From assembly GCF_019278565.1 (NCBI RefSeq), contig NZ_CP058988.1, forward strand, positions 2,852,001-2,916,000: DNA of 64,000 bases, in the 5' to 3' direction. Shown here in pieces: positions 16,873 through 25,244 of this stretch; the stretch's first letter is position 1, and the number at the start of each line of letters is the position of its first letter. The position numbers and the translations under genes were made by a program. Under the pieces are notes generated by a model. The model had not been told where the DNA came from. It worked only from the letters and a program-made list of their open reading frames with translations, and made no database searches. The DNA is from Cellulophaga sp. HaHa_2_95. Lineage in GTDB: Bacteria > Bacteroidota > Bacteroidia > Flavobacteriales > Flavobacteriaceae.

Positions 16873-17322
16873 TTACATGACATCTTCTAAAGATTTAATT
16901 TTTTCTAAATCTTCTCTAATCCATGTTATTTGCTGTCTTATAAGCGTCGCGATGGCTACGGGTAAATGCACATCTGATAATACTTCATTATATTCTTCAA
17001 TGGCAGCTTTGTCTCCCCTAATAGCTTCTTCGAGCATAGCTTCATCATCGTCACTAGAAAATGCCGCTTTAATATCCATCCAAGTGCGGTGCAAGGCGCC
17101 AGTTACACTGCCGTCTATATCCTCTCTTAAATTAAGAGCAGGTGCCGCAGATTTTAAACTGATAAGGAAATTTTTTCGTTCCAATGCTTTATTACTAAAA
17201 TAGCTTTGGAGTCCAATTCCCTTTGCATTTTCGGCTGCTTTTTCATAGCCCATTATAGCATCTTCGTTCTTCTGGATTATTGAATTGATTTTAGTTTCAA
17301 TCTCTTTTATATCTGAATTCAT
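16873..17322 (-). CDS. PA2169-type four-helix-bundle protein (DUF2383, ferritin-like)
   Basis: 149 residues, all helical. NEDAIMGYEKAAENAKG, then NKALERKNFLISLK and LEEAIRGDKAAIEEYNEVL carry the spaced glutamates of the DUF2383/PA2169 ferritin-like bundle; GALHRTWMDIKAAFSSDDD is the family's central signature. These small cytosolic proteins are stress-induced in several bacteria; no reaction is established. Start ATG at 17322. A dyad GGTACT-TTCTAT-AGTACC lies at 17339-17356 just upstream. Confidence 0.88.
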   Translation of the reverse strand: MNSDIKEIETKINSIIQKNEDAIMGYEKAAENAKGIGLQSYFSNKALERKNFLISLKSAAPALNLREDIDGSVTGALHRTWMDIKAAFSSDDDEAMLEEAIRGDKAAIEEYNEVLSDVHLPVAIATLIRQQITWIREDLEKIKSLEDVM

Positions 17323-17338
17323 AATTTTTAATTTAAGT

Positions 17339-17356
17339 GGTACTTTCTATAGTACC
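17339..17356. promoter_or_regulatory. 18-bp dyad upstream of the PA2169-type gene
   Basis: GGTACT-TTCTAT-AGTACC, a perfect 6+6+6 inverted repeat 16 bases before the ATG on the minus strand. It could be an operator or a small mRNA leader hairpin. The half-sites differ from those of the repair-gene operator. Confidence 0.4.
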
Positions 17357-17487
17357 GTTATTGATAACCTAAAGATACCCGCTGTGGGAACAAAAAATTA
17401 TTTCAATCAAAAGCGATTTTAACTTAAAAGAATTGCTTTGGCAGTAGTGCTTGTACGATGAATGTTTGGTTATTCATTTTGAAGCGT

Positions 17488-20475
17488 CTATATTTTTAAA
17501 CTCTTAAACGTAGGTTTGTCAGAAGCTCTAGGATCTTGTTTAAATACTAGTTTTTTGGTCCAAATGGCAGCCATACTACAGTGTCCAAATTCTTCAGTTA
17601 CTTTTCCATAGCATGCATATACGCCCATACCGTGAATAGGGTATTTATCTACCACATTGGTAAAATGTACCACATCAAAATAATCGCCTTCTTGATCTAC
17701 AAAAGTACTCAGACGCATATTTTTATTGTTCTTAGTGGTATTAAAACGAGTGTTTACGAGAATACCATAAAGCAGTAGTTCTTTATGCTGGTGATGCTGC
17801 ATGTCCTTAGCTTTAGCGTCGCTTAAAATTTCTTCTGATATCAACTCAAAATAACTATACAGCGGAAATCCTAAGAGTTCAATTTGGTCATAGGCTTCTT
17901 CTACCCAACTATGCTCTAATTTAGGAAGCTCAAACTGTTTGTGTTTTGGTTTGAATAATGACGGATTCCCAGAGCGTTTCTTGAGGGCATTAATTTTAAA
18001 GATACCTTGCCAATGCAGTTCATTCTTTTCAAGCCCTGTAAATTTAAAAGCTCCTATTCTAATTAGGATTGCTAATTGCTCTATACCTATTACCACACGG
18101 TCTATAAAATCATCTAAAGATTTGAAAGCACCGTACAATTGCCGTTCTGTTAAAAACCGTTGTACCACCAAATTTTCTAGATTTTTTAGATAACCAAAAC
18201 CTAAATAAATAGCGACTCCCCTAATCGTATTATGATGATCACTTAGATTAATACAAGGTGCATGTATCTGAGCCCCCCACATCCGTGCTTCGTGAATATA
18301 ATGTTCTGTGCTGTAAAAACCGCCTCCATTATTTAGTACCGCCACCATAAATTCTAAAGGATAGTAGCATTTTAAATACATGCTCTGGTAACTCTCAACA
18401 GCGTAAGATGCAGAATGCCCTTTAGCAAAGGCGTAACCTGCAAAACTGGCAATTTGATCCCATACCTCTGTAGTTAATGCATCAGGATAGCCTTTTGCCT
18501 TACAGTTACTCCTAAACTTCTCTTCTACGCGGGTAAACTCTGCCCTAGATCTAAACTTACCACTCATGCCACGGCGTAACACATCTGCTTCTCCTAAGTC
18601 TAAACCCGCAAACTGATTGGCGACTTTCAATACATCTTCTTGATAGACCATAATACCATACGTTTCGGGCATAATTTGGGCTAGAATAGCATTGGCCTCT
18701 TTTCTACGTTCCGGCTCACGATGTCTACGGATGTATTCATTTTTCATTCCAGAACTAGATACTCCTGGGCGAATAACAGAACTGGCAGCCACCAAGCCTA
18801 AATAATCATTGACTTTTAGCTTACACATTAAACCACGCATGGCAGGAGATTCTACATAATATGCACCAATAGCTTTTCCTCTGCTTAATAAGTTATTGAT
18901 ATTAGCATCGTTTTTAAATGTTTCTATTTGGGTGATATCTATCTCAGGTACATCAGGCCTATTCTCTTTGATAATCTCTATAGCCTCTTTAATTTTGGCT
19001 AAACCACGTTGTCCTAGAATATCAAACTTAAAAATACCCGCATCTTCCGCAATAATCATATCAAACTGTACCGTTGGAAATCCTTTGGGAGGTAAATCTG
19101 TAGCGGAATAGTAATGAATAGGCTGGTCTAGTATTAGAATTCCGGCGGAATGCACACTTAAATAATTAGGAAAATCTTTAATCAGTGCACTATATTTTAA
19201 GACCAGTTTCCCCATATCATCCAAATTATTCTTAGAAAAATGACCTTTACAGAGCTTGTCTATTTCTTCTTTTGGAAGGCCGAATACTTTTCCTAATTCC
19301 CGAACTACGGCTCTATATTTAAAGGTGTTGTAGGTGGCTAATAACGCGGTATTTTTAAAACGACGAAAGATATAAGCTGTGACATCTTCCCGGTCTTTCC
19401 AACTAAAATCGATATCAAAATCTGGTGGAGAAACTCGGTATGGGTTGATGAAACGTTCAAAATACAAATCCAATTCTATAGGGTCTACATCTGTAATTCC
19501 TATAATATAAGCGACAATACTATTGGCACCACTACCCCGCCCCACATGCAAATAGCCTTTAGAATTGGCATACTTAACAATATCATGATTGATTAGAAAG
19601 TAAGACACAAAATCCATTTTCTTAATGGTCTCCAACTCCACCGCCAGACGCTTACTTACGGCATCGGTACGGGTAGGATATCGTTTTGGCAAGCCATCTT
19701 CACAGAGTTGTTGCAAGAAGTTGAAATCTTCTTCTTTTGAGCTGCCAAATATCTGTTGGTTTTGAGAGACTCTACTTTCTCCGAACCCAAAGTTCACCTC
19801 GCATTGCGCCATTAAATTCTTGGTATTCGCTACCAAATGCGGAAACTCTTGAAAAGCTTCTAAGAGTTTTTCTTTGGGGAGCATTTGCTCAGACAAACGC
19901 CCCTCTTCTGTTTGTTGTAATTTACTTAATAAGGTGTTGTTGGCAATGGCACGTAGCAATCGGTGTGCATTAAAATCGCGCTTATTGCGGAAGGTAACCG
20001 GTTGTTGTATGACTAATTTATCGGTGTAGGATTTGTATTTTGAAAAAGGTAATCGCCTTAAATTTTCTACAGAAATACCGATGTATTCATGCGCTTCAAA
20101 ATCTACTTTCTCTAATTGTAACACATTTTCAAAAGGATAAATAATATATGCATGCTCAAATACTGGTGCTATGGCAGGTAGTTTGATGCTTTTATGGGAG
20201 TGAAGAGACATAAAATCATTGAGTTCTCTGAACCCTTCGTTATTTTTAGCGATACCCACATATAGCTGCTCTGCACCATTTCTAAAATCGATTCCAATAA
20301 TAGGCTTAATACCATATTCCTTGGATTTTCTAACGAAATTCATACAGGCAGAGGTATTATTAATATCTGTTAAAGCTAGTGTAGCTATATGATTTGCCTG
20401 CCCCATCCTCAAAAGTTCTACTTCTGAAAAGGTGCCAAATCGTAAGGAATAGTATGAATGACAATTGAGGTACAT
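17488..20475 (-). CDS. dnaE2: DNA polymerase III alpha-type subunit, DnaE2/ImuC-like
   Basis: 995 residues, shorter than replicative DnaE1 (usually over 1100). The N-terminal PHP domain starts YLNCHSYYSLRFGTFSEVELL and lacks several of the usual histidines, so it is probably not a nuclease. The polymerase palm has VGRGSGANS (311-319) and PDFDIDF (351-357), with the third aspartate in FKFDILGQRGLAKI. HhH-type and OB-like segments follow, and the C-terminal tau/clamp region is reduced. It starts one base after the Y-family polymerase stop, so the two are co-translated. This pairing is the hallmark of inducible mutagenic translesion cassettes (ImuB-DnaE2). No ImuA is present. Confidence 0.88.
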   Translation of the reverse strand: MYLNCHSYYSLRFGTFSEVELLRMGQANHIATLALTDINNTSACMNFVRKSKEYGIKPIIGIDFRNGAEQLYVGIAKNNEGFRELNDFMSLHSHKSIKLPAIAPVFEHAYIIYPFENVLQLEKVDFEAHEYIGISVENLRRLPFSKYKSYTDKLVIQQPVTFRNKRDFNAHRLLRAIANNTLLSKLQQTEEGRLSEQMLPKEKLLEAFQEFPHLVANTKNLMAQCEVNFGFGESRVSQNQQIFGSSKEEDFNFLQQLCEDGLPKRYPTRTDAVSKRLAVELETIKKMDFVSYFLINHDIVKYANSKGYLHVGRGSGANSIVAYIIGITDVDPIELDLYFERFINPYRVSPPDFDIDFSWKDREDVTAYIFRRFKNTALLATYNTFKYRAVVRELGKVFGLPKEEIDKLCKGHFSKNNLDDMGKLVLKYSALIKDFPNYLSVHSAGILILDQPIHYYSATDLPPKGFPTVQFDMIIAEDAGIFKFDILGQRGLAKIKEAIEIIKENRPDVPEIDITQIETFKNDANINNLLSRGKAIGAYYVESPAMRGLMCKLKVNDYLGLVAASSVIRPGVSSSGMKNEYIRRHREPERRKEANAILAQIMPETYGIMVYQEDVLKVANQFAGLDLGEADVLRRGMSGKFRSRAEFTRVEEKFRSNCKAKGYPDALTTEVWDQIASFAGYAFAKGHSASYAVESYQSMYLKCYYPLEFMVAVLNNGGGFYSTEHYIHEARMWGAQIHAPCINLSDHHNTIRGVAIYLGFGYLKNLENLVVQRFLTERQLYGAFKSLDDFIDRVVIGIEQLAILIRIGAFKFTGLEKNELHWQGIFKINALKKRSGNPSLFKPKHKQFELPKLEHSWVEEAYDQIELLGFPLYSYFELISEEILSDAKAKDMQHHQHKELLLYGILVNTRFNTTKNNKNMRLSTFVDQEGDYFDVVHFTNVVDKYPIHGMGVYACYGKVTEEFGHCSMAAIWTKKLVFKQDPRASDKPTFKSLKI

Positions 20476-20476
20476 A

Positions 20477-21694
20477 TTATTGTTTTCGGTGTGCTAATAC
20501 GATAGGAGGTTCTCCGCTAAATGGGTTGTGAAACCTACCAATGGTTTTTGCTCCCATAGAAGTAGCGCGCATAATGCTTTTCTCTCCATACTTCTTCCGG
20601 ATATGATCCATCGCATGGTATAAACTGAGCATCTCTTCGGTATCATCAAAAAGATTAATCTGATAATTCCCCGTAACAATATCACTAAACTTCACGCCTA
20701 CCAAGCGGATTAATAACCGACGCTCATACAGGCGCTCAAACAATTCAACTATTTTAGGAATTAAAATATGATCTGCACTGGTATAAGGTATTTTAATTTG
20801 TTTGGAATAGGTCTGAAAATCTGAATACCGTACTCTCACCGCAATACAAGCGGTTAACTTGTCTGCCCTACGTAATTGATACGCCAAATTCTCTGCCATA
20901 GCAGTAATTGTGGTCCGTAATTGTACCATATTGGTGGTGTCTTTTGTAAAGGTGCGCTCCGTTGAAATAGATTTACGCTCGTGAAAAGGAATTAGCGGAG
21001 GCCTATCAATACCATTGGCACGTCTCCAAATGGTTTGCCCATGTTTTCCTAAGGCACTCACCATCATTTCTAAAGGCATTTCTTGAACAATATGTACTTT
21101 AGTAATGCCTAAGTTGCGAAGTGTCTGATAGGTTTTTGTACCTACCGATGGTATTTTCTGAATAGACAAAGGCGCCAAAAATTGTTTTTCTAGGCCTGTA
21201 TCTACCCGCATTTGATTGTTGGGTTTTGCTTCGCCCGTAGCAACTTTTGATACTATTTTATTAGAAGACAATCCAAATGAAATAGGCAATCCGGTTTCTT
21301 TGATAATGGTATTTCTTAGCTCTGTAGCAAATTTATAGGTGCCAAAAAACTGATCCATTCCTGTTAAATCAGCATAGAACTCATCAATACTCGCTTTTTC
21401 AAAAACAGGCACACGTTCTTTTATAATCTCTGTTACTAATTGGGAGTGTTTGGTGTAGGTACTAGAATCTCCTTTAATAACTGTTGCTTCAGGGCACAAC
21501 TGCCTAGCTAATTTCATTGACATTCCTGAATGCACACCAAATTTCCTGGTTTCATAACTACAAGCAGCCACCACCCCACGGTCTCCAATACCTCCAACGA
21601 GCAAGGGACGCTTGAGTAGTTTGGAGTCGGTTAAGCGTTCACAAGACACAAAAAACGTGTCTAAATCTAAATGTAGTATTGATTCTGTTTTCAT
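20477..21694 (-). CDS. Y-family DNA polymerase (DinB/ImuB-like)
   Basis: 405 residues from the ATG at 21694 (a TTG further out would overlap the operator). Catalytic carboxylates are intact: LDLDTFF (9-15) and KASIDEFYADLTG. SYETRKFGVHSGMSM and ISFGLSSNKIVSKVATGEAKP belong to the fingers and palm, and a HhH thumb (IPSVGTKTYQTLRNLG) follows. Near residue 350 QINLFDD is a beta-clamp-binding motif. With all active-site residues present it should be an active polymerase, unlike classical ImuB. It is first in an operon with the DnaE-type gene and has the three-half-site operator 8 bases before the start. Confidence 0.9.
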   Translation of the reverse strand: MKTESILHLDLDTFFVSCERLTDSKLLKRPLLVGGIGDRGVVAACSYETRKFGVHSGMSMKLARQLCPEATVIKGDSSTYTKHSQLVTEIIKERVPVFEKASIDEFYADLTGMDQFFGTYKFATELRNTIIKETGLPISFGLSSNKIVSKVATGEAKPNNQMRVDTGLEKQFLAPLSIQKIPSVGTKTYQTLRNLGITKVHIVQEMPLEMMVSALGKHGQTIWRRANGIDRPPLIPFHERKSISTERTFTKDTTNMVQLRTTITAMAENLAYQLRRADKLTACIAVRVRYSDFQTYSKQIKIPYTSADHILIPKIVELFERLYERRLLIRLVGVKFSDIVTGNYQINLFDDTEEMLSLYHAMDHIRKKYGEKSIMRATSMGAKTIGRFHNPFSGEPPIVLAHRKQ

Positions 21695-21703
21695 TAGGAT
21701 AAA

Positions 21704-21727
21704 TTCCAATATTATGGAATATTTCCA
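21704..21727 (-). promoter_or_regulatory. Three-half-site operator before the Y-family polymerase operon
   Basis: TTCCA-ATATTA-TGGAA-TAT-TTCCA on the plus strand. The first pair extends to an 18-bp perfect dyad ATTCCA-N6-TGGAAT (21703-21720). Spacings 6 and 3, and even the TAT spacer, are the same as at 12379-12403. It lies immediately upstream of the polymerase start, where a repressor would block transcription. Confidence 0.6.
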
Positions 21728-21968
21728 AAATTAAATATTTTTCACATGCTAAGAGGAAGTTTAACACTATTGTTATTAACAAGGCAACTTGTACTGCATT
21801 TGAAGCGGAGCGCGTGCAGCAGAGTAACTGGTGGACATAAAATAACCAAACAAGAGTACTTTAGGCCTACCAGAAACAGATACATTCTATAACGGATTTA
21901 CCTATTTAGAGGTCTCATAAATAAGCAACTAGATTTCCATACTTAAAATAAATAGCTATATTTAAAGT

Positions 21969-22091
21969 ATGATATTCAAAAAAATAAAAGAATTTATAAT
22001 TGAAAGCAAAACCAAATCGGGCTCATTTCAATTTGCTGCTATTTTAGCAGGTTTTCTAATCTATTTGATTGTTGCTGTTCTACAATCATAA
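21969..22091 (+). CDS. Small membrane peptide, 40 residues
   Basis: ATG at 21969 to TAA at 22089. MIFKKIKEFIIESKTKSGSF is a basic amphipathic start and FAAILAGFLIYLIVAVL is one clear transmembrane helix. This is the layout of many bacterial small membrane proteins, but no family is recognised. It stands alone. It could be chance, though the sharp basic-then-hydrophobic plan argues for a real gene. Confidence 0.45.
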   Translation: MIFKKIKEFIIESKTKSGSFQFAAILAGFLIYLIVAVLQS

Positions 22092-22213
22092 ACATTCTTC
22101 ATAGTCTTGTTGTTCTAACTAAGACAGAATTTAACGTCTAACACTTCTCCTTTTTGTTAAAATAAAACTTAACTTTTCAACATATTATATAAAAGATATA
22201 ATGAAGCTAAATT

Positions 22214-22606
22214 ATGAGTGAATTAAAAGTAAAGACGAATAATTTCTTGTTTGAATACAGGAAAACACTAAGGTCTAAACTTTCTACTCAACCTGAATGG
22301 AAAATAGATTCGTTGATAAATGACTCAAAAAAATATGAAGTTCAAAAATTGACGGTTTCTGAAAAAATAGAATTAATTATTAAAGAAGATGACAACCCCT
22401 TTATTGAATTAGTAAATAAGCTATTGAGCAATATTGAGAAAGGACAAACCTCCGCAGTAAACAACTTAATTTCTAATATGACGAATGGAAAATTCTTGGA
22501 TTCACTAGGAATACCTAATCAATCGGAAAAAAGCCAAACTTTAACACTTATTGAGAGGTTTACAGATGAATTGTGGGAAATAAAAAAAGCTGGTAACAGA
22601 ACCTAA
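22214..22606 (+). CDS. Hypothetical protein, 130 residues
   Basis: Soluble, charged, mostly helical (LTVSEKIELIIKEDDNPFIE, IEKGQTSAVNNLISNM, TLIERFTDELWEIKK). No signal peptide or membrane segment and no family recognised. It is followed by a long perfect hairpin and by a cassette-like spacer, which makes it the first of a run of small accessory genes. Confidence 0.6.
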   Translation: MSELKVKTNNFLFEYRKTLRSKLSTQPEWKIDSLINDSKKYEVQKLTVSEKIELIIKEDDNPFIELVNKLLSNIEKGQTSAVNNLISNMTNGKFLDSLGIPNQSEKSQTLTLIERFTDELWEIKKAGNRT

Positions 22607-22647
22607 AATTAATGCGGAGGTTTGGGTTTAATCAAATGGTTTGCATA

Positions 22648-22694
22648 ATTTTATAAGGTCGTCAAATCTGTTTGATTTGACGACCTTATAAAAA
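22648..22694. repeat. 20-bp perfect inverted repeat with A-tract
   Basis: The core arms ATAAGGTCGTCAAATC and GATTTGACGACCTTAT are separated by TGTTT, and the outer TTT/AAA pairs lengthen the stem. It is followed by about thirteen A, so it is not a normal plus-strand terminator; read on the minus strand the T-run precedes the stem. Either a mobile-element end or an mRNA-stabilising hairpin. Confidence 0.75.
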
Positions 22695-22699
22695 AAAAA

Positions 22700-22800
22700 A
22701 AAATAAACGCAAACAAAAAGCTTTGGCTTTGTGCTTAGACGGAAACTTTACAGTTTCCTTGGTTTCGCACTAATCTTAGCTTTGGCGTTGTGTTTCATAC
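22700..22800. repeat. Cassette-like spacer, variant copy
   Basis: Contains GGCTTTGTGCTTAGACGGAA, similar to GGCATTTGTGGCTTAACCGA in the spacer at 25034, and a 7-bp hairpin GGAAACT-TTAC-AGTTTCC at 22741-22758. Nothing else is recognisable in 22801-23014. Confidence 0.4.
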
Positions 22801-23014
22801 CCGAAAACTAATCGCACAAAAACAAAGAGTTCTATCATAGACATTACTTATTAACCAACTACCGACAATTAGATAAATATTTACACCGAATTTCAGTGAG
22901 CTTTTATTAACTTTCAGCCGGATTAAAGACGCTCTAAAAAAGATGTAAATCAGCTTAGACAATTAATTTAATAACAACAATTGTTCTAATAGCATTTGAT
23001 TTTCATAAACCACC

Positions 23015-23884
23015 TTGAGATTAGACACTTTCATTGATTCTATGGATAATAAAATAGTACTACATCTCTCAGATAGCTTTTACACCAATTTTTCAGGTAT
23101 TAAGCGTTTATTTGATTTTTATAAATCTGCATCAGATTATTATAACGAAACCATTTATATAGATTTTTATCATCTAAATTGGTTTGATGCTAATTTAAGT
23201 GCTTTGTTCGGTAGCATATTAGCAAAATTAACTAAAGAAAATAATTTAAAATTTTCTACTGATTTAAAATACTTAGAAGAACATTTTGATGTATTGTTTA
23301 GAAATGGCTTCTTACGTTCAGAAACTGCTGTTAGTGACGAGCAACAATCTACAGTATCATTTAAAAGTTTTTCTACAGATGATAAAGATGGTTTCATCGA
23401 CTATATCGAAAATGATTTATTAACTCATAGAGGTATGCCAAATTTTACCGAAGATGAAAAAGATAATATTATAGATTCATTAATAGAAGTATTTTGTAAC
23501 ATTCAAATTCATTCTAAATCTGATGAACCATTTTATGTTTGCGGTCAATATTATCCTAAACAAGGTGTCTTGACTTTTTCAATGGTAGATTTAGGAGTTG
23601 GTTTTCTTCCTGCAATCGAAAATAAAACCAATGGAGTTGTTGATAATGATTATGATGCTATTAAATGGGCACTTGAAAAAAGGAACACAACTAAAGTTGG
23701 AAAACCTGGGGGATTAGGTTTGTTTGATTTAAATTCGTACTTTAACAAGACAAATGGTAACTTTCAAATCATTTCAGGAGATACATTTTGGAGTTTAGAA
23801 TTAGAGACAACAGTTATAAAAAAGTTTCATTTTCCTAATCCATATGTAGGCTCAATATTAAATTTGTTTTTCAATTACAAATAA
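23015..23884 (+). CDS. GHKL-type ATP-binding protein with N-terminal STAS-like region
   Basis: 289 residues, no signal peptide. Residues 1-100 look like a STAS-type alpha/beta layer (ETIYIDFYHLNWFDANLSAL). Residues 145-270 are a Bergerat-fold ATPase: N-box E158-VFC-N162...H166, G1 box VDLGVGF (191-197) and G2 box GKPGGLGLFDLN (229-240). All nucleotide-binding residues are present. Anti-sigma/SpoIIAB-like switch kinases and stand-alone ATPases share this fold; there is no dimerisation/phospho-acceptor domain, so it is not a sensor kinase. It is followed by a STAS-like DUF4325 protein and a PIN nuclease on the same strand, which suggests one regulated effector unit. Confidence 0.8.
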   Translation: MRLDTFIDSMDNKIVLHLSDSFYTNFSGIKRLFDFYKSASDYYNETIYIDFYHLNWFDANLSALFGSILAKLTKENNLKFSTDLKYLEEHFDVLFRNGFLRSETAVSDEQQSTVSFKSFSTDDKDGFIDYIENDLLTHRGMPNFTEDEKDNIIDSLIEVFCNIQIHSKSDEPFYVCGQYYPKQGVLTFSMVDLGVGFLPAIENKTNGVVDNDYDAIKWALEKRNTTKVGKPGGLGLFDLNSYFNKTNGNFQIISGDTFWSLELETTVIKKFHFPNPYVGSILNLFFNYK

Positions 23885-23894
23885 AGTATTTTTG
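23863..23894 (+). promoter_or_regulatory. Internal promoter before the STAS-like gene
   Basis: TTTG at 23863-23866, a 20-base spacer and TATTTTTG at 23887-23894 match the Bacteroidetes promoter. It lies at the very end of the ATPase gene, so the STAS-like and PIN genes could also be expressed without the ATPase. Confidence 0.55.
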
Positions 23895-23932
23895 CACTCA
23901 CGTAATTCGTGTTCTAAAATTTATCATTATAT

Positions 23933-24256
23933 ATGAAAATCAGCGTTTTAGATATTATTAAATCAGAATTAGCTACCAATCTTACAGACGGTAGTGTTCT
24001 TTTTGAAGCTATCAAATCATACAAACCTTCAGAAATTACTATTTCATTCTTAGGTGTTAGACGTATTTCAACTCTATTTCTTAACGAAAGTATTGGTCAA
24101 TACGCTATGAATAACGCAACAAATATTCAAGAATTAAAATTTGAATATCCAGCAGAAAAAGAAATGTTTTCTCACAAGGTAGATGATGTTATTGAGAATG
24201 CTTTAATGGGAGATGAGTACGACACTTTAGTCGATAACGCTCTTCTTTCAATGTAA
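23933..24256 (+). CDS. STAS-like protein (DUF4325)
   Basis: 107 residues. The central strand-turn-helix EITISFLGVRRISTLFLNES and IGQYAM match the DUF4325/STAS-like pattern (hydrophobic strand, G-V-x-x-I-S, F-L-x-E-x-I-G). In partner-switching systems a STAS protein is the phosphorylation substrate and binding partner of a GHKL kinase, which is exactly what is encoded upstream. The serine/threonine pair in ISTLF could be the switch residue; that is inference. It ends 6 bases before the PIN gene. Confidence 0.75.
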   Translation: MKISVLDIIKSELATNLTDGSVLFEAIKSYKPSEITISFLGVRRISTLFLNESIGQYAMNNATNIQELKFEYPAEKEMFSHKVDDVIENALMGDEYDTLVDNALLSM

Positions 24257-24262
24257 CAACGT

Positions 24263-24880
24263 ATGTCTTATTCTTACTCTAAGGCTTCAAGTCATTCTAT
24301 TAAAAATCAAGAGAATTATTTTTTAGATGCAAATATCTGGTTAAAGGTATTAGCGCCCAAAAACAGATTATCTTACAAGGACAAAGGTTACTTAGCTTTT
24401 TTTGAAAAATTGTTGAGTAACACAAAAGTGCGAATCATTGTTCCCGCATTAGTAGTATCAGAAGTTATCAATAGAATCATTAGAGAAGTTCACTATAAAA
24501 AACATCTTAACGCTGTCGAGAAGAAAACTCCAGATTTTGTTTTAACGGAAGGGTACTATAAGAATGTTTTTAGAAATACTGAAGATTATCGTATAGCATA
24601 TAATTTGATATGTGATGACATTAAGAGTTATAATACTTCTATCGATTTAGTTAATGATGAGTTTGGAACTTCTTTTAAGTTTAAGCACGTAATGTCGAAT
24701 CCACCGATAAGTCTTGACTTTAACGATTATTACTATTACAATTTGTGTAAAAAAAAGGGATACTTTTTAGTGACTGATGATAAAGACTTTTGGGTCGAAG
24801 ATGTTGAGGTAGTTACAATGAGTGATACACTTTTGAATAAACATATTGCTACTTTGATACCAAAAAGCGCCACTCAATAA
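24263..24880 (+). CDS. PIN-domain nuclease
   Basis: 205 residues. Acidic metal-binding residues are in place: D22 in FLDANIWL, E67 in VVSEVINRI, D152/D155 in LDFNDYYYY and D172/D173 in LVTDDKDFW. An insertion of about 60 residues sits between E67 and the third acidic position. PIN proteins are Mg-dependent RNases, frequent as toxins (VapC), but the length here is greater than the usual 130 residues. Its regulator is not a VapB-type antitoxin; instead it is tied to a STAS-like protein and an ATPase. Start ATG at 24263, 6 bases after the previous stop. Confidence 0.8.
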   Translation: MSYSYSKASSHSIKNQENYFLDANIWLKVLAPKNRLSYKDKGYLAFFEKLLSNTKVRIIVPALVVSEVINRIIREVHYKKHLNAVEKKTPDFVLTEGYYKNVFRNTEDYRIAYNLICDDIKSYNTSIDLVNDEFGTSFKFKHVMSNPPISLDFNDYYYYNLCKKKGYFLVTDDKDFWVEDVEVVTMSDTLLNKHIATLIPKSATQ

Positions 24881-25033
24881 AATCTAGCTTATTGTGTTCC
24901 ATTATACAAGGAACTGTTCTTTTAAGACATTGTGATTGTATTCAATAAAAAAACGGCTCATTACTTATTCGTTGTTCCTTAAAAATAAAGAGTTATTACC
25001 AGCGCAATAAATAGAACGGAAAAGTACGAAAAC

Positions 25034-25230
25034 ACAACAGTGTATAAAAAAACATAGGGCATTTGTGGCTTAACCGAAAGGTCAGTGTTTGTTTACAAAG
25101 TCCGCCAAATATAAAATTTAGCGTTTATAGAAGAAAAGGTAAAAGCAAAATATTTATATTTAGCTAAGTAATAAACCGAAACGAAAGTGCTTATCACCTG
25201 CCCTACGATTTCTTATACTTAACGTTACCC
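25034..25230. repeat. Cassette-type intergenic spacer, about 200 bp
   Basis: Runs from CACAACAGTGTATAAAAAAA through GGCTTAACCGAAAGG, AAGTCCGCCAAATATAAAAT and AATAAACCGAAACGAAAGTG to CTTAACGTTACCC. I recognise this as a spacer type that recurs between small accessory genes in marine flavobacteria; that is from memory and not checked. Shorter relatives are at 25829 and 22700. It ends 14 bases before the next start. Nothing else is visible between the PIN gene and 25034. Confidence 0.5.
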
Positions 25231-25244
25231 ATAATATCAAATCA

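Noticed and set aside
17339..17356. Dyad GGTACT-N6-AGTACC as a member of the repair operator family
   Set aside because: Same 6-base spacer but different half-sites and no third half-site; kept as a separate, weak feature.
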